From NCBI GenBank assembly GCA_030151105.1, contig JASLEN010000034.1, forward strand, positions 1 through 15,286: a stretch of 15,286 bases of DNA, given 5' to 3'. Below are positions 6,339-13,650 of this stretch, one piece after another (position 1 is the stretch's first letter; every line of letters begins with the position of its first letter). Below the pieces are notes generated by a model. It was not told the DNA's origin. It worked only from the letters and a program-made list of their open reading frames with translations, and searched no databases. A program made the position numbers and the translations under genes. Source of the DNA: Dysgonomonas sp. (GTDB lineage: Bacteria; Bacteroidota; Bacteroidia; Bacteroidales; Dysgonomonadaceae).

Positions 6339-7118
6339 TTATCTCTTATACTTTTCATCCAACACTTCTTCCCAGTCATCTCCCGAACCATAAGCTAGAT
6401 TTATATCGCCATGAAAAAGTATCTCCTTGAGTAAATATTTATCCACTTGCCTACAAAGTAACTCATCAAAAGTATAACGAGGCAATGTAGCATTGAACAT
6501 TGCAGGAAAAACTTCAGATTTCATCTTTGGACATTCGTCAGGCAGCATTTCGGCTTCGCCATAATATTGTTCTTCTCTATCGTAATAATAGATTACAGAC
6601 CTTGCTCCACTCTCAAAGAAGCCCACACCAAAGAAATAAAAACGCTTCAATAATTTATCAAGTTGTTCTTTGCTAAGAGTATCAGTCTCTTCTGAAAACA
6701 TAGAAGCATAAGCATAATTTGAGAATTGACTATAAAAGAAGTCTCTTTCAACCACACTCGATATATCAAAGCCTTCGCAACCATTGATCCCAAACGTCCC
6801 AAAATTGAGATAAAGCTCTTGTAACTCATGAGGAATTTGTTCTCCAAACTCACTTTCTAATCGACTTATGTACGCTGGGGACGACTTATCACGTTGCTCA
6901 TACAAATTATACATGCTTGGCTCTAAGAGTTCATCCTCATCACCCTCTTCGGCAATATCATGAAGAATAAAAGTTGCGCCTTTAGGTAATTCGTAGTACT
7001 CCACTAAATCATCAATATACTGAGTCAAATCGACTTTAAAAAAATTGTGATATGTTGTTATGGCTTCACGCCATGTTGCACCTTGTGCTGTTAACAAGTT
7101 TTTGTAGCTTTTTTGCAT
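6339..7118 (-). CDS. SUKH/SMI1-KNR4-like protein
   Basis: This is a 259-residue acidic soluble protein with no signal peptide. The central region resembles the SMI1/KNR4 (SUKH) fold. ISRLESEFGEQIPHELQELYLNFGTFGINGCEGFDI at about 84-119 follows the family pattern of a helix, 'lP..l..ly..fG', and a glycine-rich turn before a strand. FYFFGVGFFESGARSVIYYYDREEQYYGE at about 160-188 provides the later strands (the 'f....g..i.yd..' element). Bacterial SUKH proteins often act as immunity partners of secreted or contact-dependent toxins, but many are orphan. No toxin or secretion gene lies nearby. Its own hairpin terminator follows immediately, and the clpC terminator lies upstream. No exact -7 box was found upstream. 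I rate the fold assignment as moderate and the immunity role as inference only. Confidence 0.75.
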   Translation of the reverse strand: MQKSYKNLLTAQGATWREAITTYHNFFKVDLTQYIDDLVEYYELPKGATFILHDIAEEGDEDELLEPSMYNLYEQRDKSSPAYISRLESEFGEQIPHELQELYLNFGTFGINGCEGFDISSVVERDFFYSQFSNYAYASMFSEETDTLSKEQLDKLLKRFYFFGVGFFESGARSVIYYYDREEQYYGEAEMLPDECPKMKSEVFPAMFNATLPRYTFDELLCRQVDKYLLKEILFHGDINLAYGSGDDWEEVLDEKYKR

Positions 7119-7206
7119 ATTAGTTTAGCATTCTGTCGTATTCAAGTTTTAGATATTATCTATAGATTCGTCACCAACCTTTGTGTCAAAATAATTATAA
7201 AACTAT

Positions 7207-7239
7207 AAAAAAAGCTCGAGTCCATCGACTTGAGCTTTT
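7207..7239 (-). terminator. Terminator of clpC (AAAAGCTC hairpin 3)
   Basis: The arms AAAAGCTCGAGTC (7210-7222) and GACTTGAGCTTTT (7227-7239) pair over 13 positions, with one imperfect position (7218/7231) and loop CATC. On the minus strand it is followed by seven T (7207-7213 complement). It lies 28 bp after the clpC stop. Confidence 0.9.
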
Positions 7240-7266
7240 CTTTTAACACACTAACTATCTATTAAA

Positions 7267-9816
7267 TCAATTAGCAGCAGGCATTTCCTCCATTGCCATA
7301 GCCTCCAATTTATCATTTTCTTTATTCACCTTGAAAGCGATTGCACTACCCTCTTTGATGTTTCCAGACAATACTTGTTCAGCAATTTCATCCTCCACAT
7401 AGTTTTGGATGGCACGTTTCAATGGTCGTGCACCAAACTGAACATCGTAGCCTTTTTCTACCAAAAAGTCTTTTGCTTCTTGCTCTAGATGGACACTATA
7501 TCCTAGTTCTTTCATTCGCTTGTTGAACGAACGCAATTCGATTTCGATAATCTTCTCAATAGTATCTTTCTCCAATTGGTCGAAGATAATTATATCATCC
7601 ACACGGTTGATAAACTCTGGCGAGAACGTTCTGTTCAACGCTTTTGTCAACACTCCACGTGAATATTCTTTGTCAATATCGCCACCGACAGAGAACCCTA
7701 CACCTTTTCCAAAGTCTTTCAACTGGCGAGTTCCCACGTTGGAAGTCATGATCAGAATCGTGTTTTTGAAATCCACTTTTCGTCCAAGACTATCCGTCAA
7801 GTGACCTTCGTCCAAAACTTGCAATAAAAGGTTGAATACATCTGGATGCGCTTTCTCAATCTCATCAAGTAGGATTACCGAATAAGGTTTGCGACGAACT
7901 TTTTCGGTCATCAATCCACCTTCTTCATAACCTACATATCCTGGAGGTGCACCAACCAAACGAGATACATTGAATTTCTCCATATACTCACTCATATCGA
8001 TACGGATGAGCGCATCATCGGAGTCGAACAATTGCTCTGCAATCTTTTTAGCCAAATGCGTTTTACCAACACCTGTTGGTCCAAGAAACATAAATGTTCC
8101 GATTGGACGATTTGGATCTTTCAATCCAAGTCTGTTGCGTTGAATAGATTTTACAATCTTCTCCACAGCCTTGTCTTGTCCTACAACCGAACCTTTGAGT
8201 GTTTCTTTCATACCCACCAATTTCACACCTTCCGATGCTCCAATACGGTGCACAGGCACGCCTGACATCAATGAAACCACTTCCTCCACTTTAGACTCAT
8301 CTACAATTTCAGGTTGCTCTTTCATTTGACTCTTCCAAGCATTTTCCTCTTGCTCTAGTTTTGCCGCCACTTGTCGTTGCGTATCTCTAAAGCTTGCTGC
8401 TAATTCATATTGCTGATTTTTAACCGCTTCTGTCTTCTTAGCTATAGCCTCTTGCAATTCTTCCTCTAGCTTTTCGATGCTCTCTGGAACAACTACATTC
8501 GAGATATTCATTCTCGACCCTGCCTCATCCAAAGCATCAATAGCCTTGTCTGGGAAATTGCGATCGGTAATATATCTATCTGTCAGCTTGACACACGCCA
8601 CAAGCGCCTCGTCAGTATATTTAACATTATGATGCTCTTCGTATCTATCTTTGATGTTGCGCAAGATTTGTAGCGTTTCGTCAGCAGTTGTAGGATCTAC
8701 AATCACCTTTTGGAAACGACGTTCTAGTGCTCCATCTTTTTCAATATTTTTGCGATACTCGTCCAAAGTTGTTGCTCCAATACATTGGATTTCGCCTCGT
8801 GCCAATGCTGGCTTCAACATATTGGCAGCATCTAGTGAGCCTGTTGCTCCACCCGCACCCACAATGGTGTGAATTTCGTCGATGAAGAGAATGATATTTG
8901 GATTCTTCGAAAGCTCATTCAAAATAGCTTTGATACGCTCTTCAAATTGTCCTCTATATTTTGTACCTGCCACCACAGATGCCATATCTAGTGCCACCAC
9001 TCGCTTGTCGAATAGGATACGAGATACTTTTTTCTGCGTAATGCGAAGTGCCAATCCCTCTACGATAGCCGATTTACCAACACCTGGTTCTCCGATAAGG
9101 ATAGGGTTGTTTTTCTTGCGACGAGAAAGAATTTGTGCAATACGCTCAATTTCTTTTTCACGTCCTACTATTGGGTCTAGCTTGTTTTCGAGTGCAGCCT
9201 TTGTCATGTCCACCCCAAAGTTGTCCAACACTGGAGTATCTGTAGCTTGTTTAGGTTGTTTTGTACCTATGTCGCTACTTGCACTTGCTCCTCCAAAATC
9301 GTCTTCGTCTTCATCATCTGTGAAGTCGGGACCCATTTTGGGGCTTTCTGTTATATCTTTTTTTGTATTATTTTTCACTATATCTGTTACACTTTTTACG
9401 TATGCAAAAGCTCCACTATAATCCAAATTGGATTGTGCTAGAAGCTGAGCTGCATAATTGTCATACTCCTTGAGGATAGCTAGCAATAGGTGCTCCGAAT
9501 CAGTTTCTTGACTTCTTGTCAGCCTTGCTTCTAGCATACTCATTTTAAGAATTTTCTCTGCTTTCTTATCCAATACAATTTCGTTGGTTGGATATGCCTC
9601 GTCTATATGATTTGTTACATTTGAATCTAATTGACTTTTGAGGGCATCTCTATCAATGCCAAAATCTATCAATGCCTGAATGGCCATACCTTCTCCGTTG
9701 CGAAGAATTCCAAGCATCAAATGTTCGGGCGCAAGATAGTTGTTTTGTAGACGTCCGGCCTCCTCACGACTGTAAGTCATGATTTTGCGAACTCTTGTAG
9801 AAAAATTATTTTCCAT
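7267..9816 (-). CDS. clpC: ATP-dependent Clp protease ATP-binding subunit ClpC
   Basis: This Hsp100 AAA+ unfoldase feeds substrates to ClpP in the cytosol and is a main protein-quality-control machine. The 849-residue layout is complete. The Clp N domain (two repeats) covers about 1-145, followed by an acidic linker with DDEDEDD near 167-173. The first AAA domain has Walker A GEPGVGKS (243-250) and Walker B IILFIDE (308-314). A coiled UVR-type middle domain lies at about 455-495 (QQYELAASFRDTQ). The second AAA domain has Walker A GPTGVGKT (579-586) and Walker B VILLDE (647-652), and a C-terminal small domain follows (DVQFGARPLKRAIQ). The UVR middle domain marks ClpC rather than ClpB or ClpA. 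A VGF tripeptide at 706-708 sits where ClpP-docking loops occur, which supports ClpP partnership. The gene is monocistronic between its own terminator and a 324-bp upstream gap. mcsA, mcsB and ctsR are not seen beside it. Confidence 0.97.
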   Translation of the reverse strand: MENNFSTRVRKIMTYSREEAGRLQNNYLAPEHLMLGILRNGEGMAIQALIDFGIDRDALKSQLDSNVTNHIDEAYPTNEIVLDKKAEKILKMSMLEARLTRSQETDSEHLLLAILKEYDNYAAQLLAQSNLDYSGAFAYVKSVTDIVKNNTKKDITESPKMGPDFTDDEDEDDFGGASASSDIGTKQPKQATDTPVLDNFGVDMTKAALENKLDPIVGREKEIERIAQILSRRKKNNPILIGEPGVGKSAIVEGLALRITQKKVSRILFDKRVVALDMASVVAGTKYRGQFEERIKAILNELSKNPNIILFIDEIHTIVGAGGATGSLDAANMLKPALARGEIQCIGATTLDEYRKNIEKDGALERRFQKVIVDPTTADETLQILRNIKDRYEEHHNVKYTDEALVACVKLTDRYITDRNFPDKAIDALDEAGSRMNISNVVVPESIEKLEEELQEAIAKKTEAVKNQQYELAASFRDTQRQVAAKLEQEENAWKSQMKEQPEIVDESKVEEVVSLMSGVPVHRIGASEGVKLVGMKETLKGSVVGQDKAVEKIVKSIQRNRLGLKDPNRPIGTFMFLGPTGVGKTHLAKKIAEQLFDSDDALIRIDMSEYMEKFNVSRLVGAPPGYVGYEEGGLMTEKVRRKPYSVILLDEIEKAHPDVFNLLLQVLDEGHLTDSLGRKVDFKNTILIMTSNVGTRQLKDFGKGVGFSVGGDIDKEYSRGVLTKALNRTFSPEFINRVDDIIIFDQLEKDTIEKIIEIELRSFNKRMKELGYSVHLEQEAKDFLVEKGYDVQFGARPLKRAIQNYVEDEIAEQVLSGNIKEGSAIAFKVNKENDKLEAMAMEEMPAAN

Positions 9817-10140
9817 AACCGTCTTATTTGATGTTTTTTACTATTTAATCTGTTGCTAGATTTTCTTGACCAATGATACCACTTTTTACAGAAAGGGACA
9901 AGATGTCTAACTGTTTATATAAGAAACAAAAACAATGCCAAGAATGTTTTTCTATTTTCAGTCTAAATAATGCTTCTTATATACTTTATAGACGTATTTC
10001 GGCTTTTGGAGGTTACATAGAGTATTTATAAAATTCTTCTATCGGCTCATTTTTATGCTTCTCTCGCACGCCTCTAATAAAATACGACATATAGTCACGT
10101 CATGACTTACAATAAGTCAGACCTAGAGATAAAATTTGGA
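9817..10140. other. Gene-free region upstream of clpC
   Basis: No plausible gene or RNA is visible in these 324 bp. It must contain the clpC promoter, yet no exact TAnnTTTG box on the minus strand was found. This may mean an alternative sigma factor or a weak box; I recognise no heat-shock operator such as a CIRCE-type inverted repeat. The only clear structure is the short hairpin at 10103-10119 near the DUF3943 stop. Confidence 0.5.
10103..10119 (-). terminator. Short hairpin after the DUF3943 gene, possible weak terminator
   Basis: TGACTTA (10103-10109) and TAAGTCA (10113-10119) pair over 7 bp around a CAA loop, 21 bp past the DUF3943 stop on the minus strand. No T run follows directly, so it may be a transcript-end stabiliser or a protein-binding palindrome rather than a true terminator. 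Confidence 0.35.
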
Positions 10141-11055
10141 TCAAAAACGAATAGCAAGATTAAGCCCAACACTTGAATTGACGCCAATGGGATTGACGTA
10201 AGGAGCACATACCACCTCTACGTTTCGATGGCTTCCCTCTTTCTTTTTTCGAGTATTGTTTCCTGCAAAAATGCCAATTACTTCGTTGACAGGATCAATA
10301 AAATAAACCATTATATTTCCCAAAATCTTAGATCCAAAGAGGCGGTGATCGTTAGAAACAATATGTCGTTTGAGCAAATAGAAACATTCGCCCATGGCTG
10401 TACCCACTACAGGTGTGATGATGAGGTCTTGAATGGATGGAATTTCCATAAATGCCTCAATCCCATATTCCCAAAAGATGGTGGATACTCCCGCACAATA
10501 GAGTGCCGAATACCACATGCTAAATCCTTGACTACGTGCTGCCATAAAATATGCTGCTCCGCCATAGGGATGCAAAATATAGTTGAACAGAAAGCTATCT
10601 TTATCTACCACTGGTCCTGCTTTCACATTTTTCCACCAACGCTTGAAAAAAGGAGTTTCTTCAATTTCCTTTTTATTCCACGCAGTAGCGCCCTCAGGCA
10701 ACAAATACAAGACTCCGAGCATGGTTACACCTGCCCCAAAAAGTACTCCAGAGTTGAGAGCCAAACGTTTATAGTTAGGATAATTAGCTGTTCGGGAATA
10801 AGGCATATCGTAGATATTAATATCTGCCGTATTCAGTTTAAAGTTTTCTGTATTGATAGCTAGTGCATAGCTATTGTCTATATTGAAATCTCTGTAAGCT
10901 AGCGACTTTCGGGCAGTTAGTAGTGTGCCAGTTATTTCAACTTTATCGGTCATCGTATTCACAATTTGCACAGTATCGCTCTGAGCATTCAGTTGAAGCC
11001 CGAAAAGGAGCGTCAAAAGGTGTGTGAAAATTTTACTCTTGCAATGGTAATTCAT
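10141..11055 (-). CDS. DUF3943 family secreted/outer-membrane-associated protein
   Basis: This 304-residue protein has a signal peptide ending LLFGLQLNAQ (residue 25). The DUF3943 core is clear at about 151-223. It comprises FLFNYILHPYGGAAYFMAARSQG, then a WYSALYCAGVSTIFWEYGIEAF segment, then MEIPSIQDLIITPVVGTAMGE. The paired HPY-GG, WEYG-E and PSIQDLI-TP-G-GE motifs are the family's hallmarks. These hydrophobic segments are helix-like, and the protein ends NLAIRF with a terminal phenylalanine as in outer-membrane proteins. The envelope location is therefore inferred; the family's function is unknown. Residues 30-60 (VEITGTLLTARKS) are less conserved. The gene is divergent from yigZ across a 270-bp gap, and no exact -7 box was found for it. 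The start at 11055 gives a normal signal peptide; another ATG 10 bp upstream is out of frame. Confidence 0.85.
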   Translation of the reverse strand: MNYHCKSKIFTHLLTLLFGLQLNAQSDTVQIVNTMTDKVEITGTLLTARKSLAYRDFNIDNSYALAINTENFKLNTADINIYDMPYSRTANYPNYKRLALNSGVLFGAGVTMLGVLYLLPEGATAWNKKEIEETPFFKRWWKNVKAGPVVDKDSFLFNYILHPYGGAAYFMAARSQGFSMWYSALYCAGVSTIFWEYGIEAFMEIPSIQDLIITPVVGTAMGECFYLLKRHIVSNDHRLFGSKILGNIMVYFIDPVNEVIGIFAGNNTRKKKEGSHRNVEVVCAPYVNPIGVNSSVGLNLAIRF

Positions 11056-11312
11056 AATTATTCATCTTTTAAAGATTAGCAATTGAACCTTACAACGTCC
11101 TTTTTTTGAATAATCCATTTCAACAATAGAGCTTGAAATAGATTATCACACTTATAGCGTAGAGAAACAGAAGTGGTCAGCATACACGCTCCTTGTTTTG
11201 CTGTCAGTATAAGTTTGTCTTATATTTAAGATACGAATAAATAAGAAAACAAACGTCGTTTTGCTCAAAAAAAATATCCTCCGAAAAAGTTTTGGAAAAG
11301 AACGAATCATAA

Positions 11313-11320
11313 TATCTTTG
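11313..11320 (+). promoter_or_regulatory. Promoter of yigZ: -7 box TATCTTTG with -33 TTTG, almost leaderless
   Basis: TATCTTTG is an exact TAnnTTTG match, and a TTTG element lies at 11291-11294, 18 bases upstream, close to standard spacing. The yigZ ATG begins only 5 bases after the box. The usual start point would then fall within a few bases of the initiation codon. Confidence 0.65.
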
Positions 11321-11325
11321 CTCCT

Positions 11326-11943
11326 ATGGCAGATACCTACAAAACTATTGAACAGCAGACAGAAGCTACTTTTACCGAAAAGAGAAGCAAGTTTATAGGC
11401 TTCGTGATTCCCATCAAACGAGTAGAAGAGGTGAAAGAGGTGGTGGACGAGTTTAGGAAGAAGTATTACGACGCTCGCCATGTTTGTTGGGCATATATGT
11501 TGGGGGCTGATCGCAAAGACTTTAGATCGAATGACGATGGAGAACCTTCTGGAACGGCTGGCAAACCAATTTTGGGTCAAATAAACTCTAATGAGCTTAC
11601 GGATGTTCTAATCATAGTGATTCGCTATTTTGGAGGAATCAAGCTAGGCACTGGCGGGCTAATTGTAGCCTACAGAGAGGCAGCGGCATTGGCTATTGCT
11701 GAAGCTGAAATAGTGGAAAAAACGGTAGATTTGCAAGTATCCTTCATGTTCGAATATCCTTTTATGAATGATGTGATGCGTATCGTGAAAGATTTAGAGG
11801 CTACCACACTCGATCAGAGTTTTGATATGGATTGCCAAATGACTCTAGAAATTCGCAAAGCACAATACGAAGAGTTGATAGGCAGATTGGACAAAGTAGA
11901 ATCGCTCCGATTTGATGAGGAAGAAGAATCTATTGAAAACTAA
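11326..11943 (+). CDS. yigZ: YigZ/IMPACT family protein
   Basis: This 205-residue cytosolic protein has two domains. The N-terminal IMPACT/UPF0029 domain (about 15-125) contains the signature 'SNDDGEPSGTAGKPIL' (68-83) and VIRYFGGIKLGTGGLIVAYREA (98-119). The C-terminal DUF1949-like ferredoxin-type domain covers about 135-200 (FEYPFMNDVMRIVKDL, MTLEIRKAQYEELIGRL). The eukaryotic homologue IMPACT/Yih1 regulates the GCN2 kinase; the bacterial function is not settled, and nucleic-acid or ribosome-linked roles have been suggested. Length is normal. It is divergent from the DUF3943 gene and is followed after 18 bp by the acyltransferase gene on the same strand, so the two probably share a transcript. 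Confidence 0.93.
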   Translation: MADTYKTIEQQTEATFTEKRSKFIGFVIPIKRVEEVKEVVDEFRKKYYDARHVCWAYMLGADRKDFRSNDDGEPSGTAGKPILGQINSNELTDVLIIVIRYFGGIKLGTGGLIVAYREAAALAIAEAEIVEKTVDLQVSFMFEYPFMNDVMRIVKDLEATTLDQSFDMDCQMTLEIRKAQYEELIGRLDKVESLRFDEEEESIEN

Positions 11944-11961
11944 AAAAATTGCAATAAGCAG

Positions 11962-13011
11962 ATGATGACAGAATATTTGAGTAAAAAGCTGCGATGGCTA
12001 TCAATCCTGATGACCATATTGGTAGTTGTTATTCATGCATTCAATTTTGCATTTCTCACCAACAGGTATAGCCCTGCCATCAATCATTTCTTTTTTGCAC
12101 CTTCCATAGATATTGGACGAACAGCTGTACCTCTATTCTTTTTGATTTCGGGTATATTATTTTTCAAAGATGGAGCAGCTTTTACTTTAGTTTGGTATAA
12201 GTCGCAAGTAATGAAGCGAGTGAGAACCGTTCTGATCCCATTTCTTCTCATGTCTGCTATTTTCATATTCCTAGTTTGGCTCAGTTATAGAGATTTCGTA
12301 CCATCCTATTTGCATCTCAACTATCTGCTTCCCGAATATTCTGCCAAGTCGATTTTGGAGGGTTGGATATTGAAGCCTCAAGCCTATTATCTATGGTTTT
12401 TGAGAAACTTATTTGCACTCACTCTCTTTTCTCCCATCATATATTGGGTAGCAAAAAAAGGTGGATTATATGTCATCGTCCCTGCCATAATAGCATGGAT
12501 ATGCCTACCCGAACAACTGCCAAGTGCCACACTTTCTATCATCTTTTTTACATTGGGCGCTTGGATTTCAATAAGTAAAGTAGAATTACCTCAAAAAGTA
12601 AGCCCCAAGTATTTGATAATACTTTCGTTGCTTTGGCTCACTTTTGTCGTTCTTTCCAAATTTGAGGCACAATTTTACTACCTCTATATCATGGCATTCT
12701 ACAATGTGTACACGCTGTTTGGCATTGTCATTGCATGGTTGAGCTACGATTACATTAGTCCTAAGTTCATCAATAGGATAAACAGTTCACTATTGGCTCA
12801 ATACATTTTTAGCATCTACCTCTTTCACCATGCTTTCTTGATTCTTTTTGAGCAAACATGGATACATTTTGCAGGTAGAAATACCGTAGAAGTAATTCTA
12901 CCGATGTACTATATATCTATTCCATTATCCATCGTTCTATCCATGGCAGTCGCTATAGCATTACAAAAACTGGCTCCACCTTTCTATCGTCTATTGACGG
13001 GAAGTAGATAA
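11962..13011 (+). CDS. Acyltransferase family 3 membrane protein (second copy type)
   Basis: This 349-residue polytopic membrane protein has about ten helices and belongs to PF01757. The first helix has LSILMTILVVVIHAFNF, with the conserved His25. The family's usual arginine eleven residues earlier is Ser14; the nearest arginine is R11. That matches, from memory, the 'IHS-N' subgroup rather than a broken gene. 'TAVPLFFLISGILFF' (about 54-68) and the C-terminal LAQYIFSIYLFHHAFLI segment are typical. It probably moves an acyl group onto an envelope glycan or lipid; the substrate is unknown. ATGATG at the start leaves two equivalent initiation choices. It lies 18 bp after yigZ, probably in one operon, and converges on the next minus-strand gene with only 9 bp between stops and no hairpin in that gap. 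It is not close in sequence to the other acyltransferase in this window. Confidence 0.88.
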   Translation: MMTEYLSKKLRWLSILMTILVVVIHAFNFAFLTNRYSPAINHFFFAPSIDIGRTAVPLFFLISGILFFKDGAAFTLVWYKSQVMKRVRTVLIPFLLMSAIFIFLVWLSYRDFVPSYLHLNYLLPEYSAKSILEGWILKPQAYYLWFLRNLFALTLFSPIIYWVAKKGGLYVIVPAIIAWICLPEQLPSATLSIIFFTLGAWISISKVELPQKVSPKYLIILSLLWLTFVVLSKFEAQFYYLYIMAFYNVYTLFGIVIAWLSYDYISPKFINRINSSLLAQYIFSIYLFHHAFLILFEQTWIHFAGRNTVEVILPMYYISIPLSIVLSMAVAIALQKLAPPFYRLLTGSR

Positions 13012-13020
13012 ACAATAGGC

Positions 13021-13536
13021 TCAATATTTTGCAATCTCCTCTTGCAGCAAGCGATATGCCTTAGCTATTTTGTCAGCATCCTTCTTATTCCAATCAAGAA
13101 GCAGCACTCCATGATTGGTATCGACTTGCACCAATTCCACAAAGTTCCCATCCTCACCCAAAAGTGAACAGTCGCCTGTATAAACAGCCTCCAAATTTTG
13201 ATTTTTCTCTCCATAAGGATAAAAATCATGAGTAGCCTTTAAACTAACCACTCTACCATCTGTCAACTTCATCAGCAAGTCTGAATCTTTGGCAATACCC
13301 GCTATGCCCCACCACCATCTGCAATGAAAATAGATTGTCCCATTTTCGGAGGAGAAAGAAAATTCACCATTGGGAAAGCTCCTCCTATCAAAAAGTACCT
13401 TAAACCCAAAACTCGACCAAGAAGTAGAAATCAGCGGTTTATTCGTAAACTCATTCAATACGCTTTGATCTATTTTTTGTGCTGAAAGGCAAAACGAAAA
13501 CAATAATGTAGCAAAAAGGACTAATATTTTTTTCAT
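13021..13536 (-). CDS. Secreted protein of unknown function
   Basis: I do not recognise this protein. From the ATG at 13534-13536 it is 171 residues with a strong signal peptide (MKKILVLFATLLFSFCLSAQ, cleavage after SAQ). An in-frame ATG 30 bases upstream (13566) would add MRILIPKVII ahead of the signal peptide and sits 7 bases from the gdhA terminator tail, so I prefer the inner start. The mature part looks beta-rich: SSFGFKVLFDRRSF, GEFSFSSENGTIYFHCRWWWGIAG (three tryptophans at 74-76), LLMKLTDGRVVSLKATHDFYPYG, FVELVQVDTNHGVLLLDW. A terminal helix follows (ADKIAKAYRLLQEEIAKY). The layout suggests a small periplasmic or surface domain. No clear promoter is seen, and transcription may come from a cryptic promoter or read-through of gdhA. 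Confidence 0.85.
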   Translation of the reverse strand: MKKILVLFATLLFSFCLSAQKIDQSVLNEFTNKPLISTSWSSFGFKVLFDRRSFPNGEFSFSSENGTIYFHCRWWWGIAGIAKDSDLLMKLTDGRVVSLKATHDFYPYGEKNQNLEAVYTGDCSLLGEDGNFVELVQVDTNHGVLLLDWNKKDADKIAKAYRLLQEEIAKY

Positions 13537-13572
13537 AATAATAACTTTAGGAATTAAGATTCTCAATATAAT

Positions 13573-13604
13573 AAAAAACGGATGAAATATTGCTATTCCA
13601 TCCG
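13573..13604 (-). terminator. Terminator of gdhA
   Basis: On the minus strand CGGATG (13599-13604) pairs with CATCCG (13579-13584) over 6 bp, with an extra short ATT/AAT pairing inside. The T run complement of 13573-13578 follows. It begins 46 bp beyond the gdhA stop. Confidence 0.8.
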
Positions 13605-13650
13605 ATCTAAATTATCATTATATCGAACTTATACTCGACTTAACCTTATC

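Noticed and set aside
8882..9421. A 179-codon plus-strand open frame
   Set aside because: It lies antisense inside clpC over its conserved AAA domain, and its serine runs mirror the acidic linker of ClpC.
10228..10863. A 211-codon plus-strand open frame
   Set aside because: It is antisense to the DUF3943 gene, has low-complexity cysteine- and histidine-rich composition and no recognisable motif, and lacks a promoter box.
11210..11217. TAAGTTTG as the yigZ promoter
   Set aside because: It matches the -7 consensus but lacks a -33 element at proper spacing; the box at 11313-11320 has both. Kept only as an alternative.
13537..13566. Upstream in-frame start for the secreted protein
   Set aside because: It would place ten residues ahead of a complete signal peptide and begins only 7 bases past the gdhA terminator tail; the inner ATG is better.
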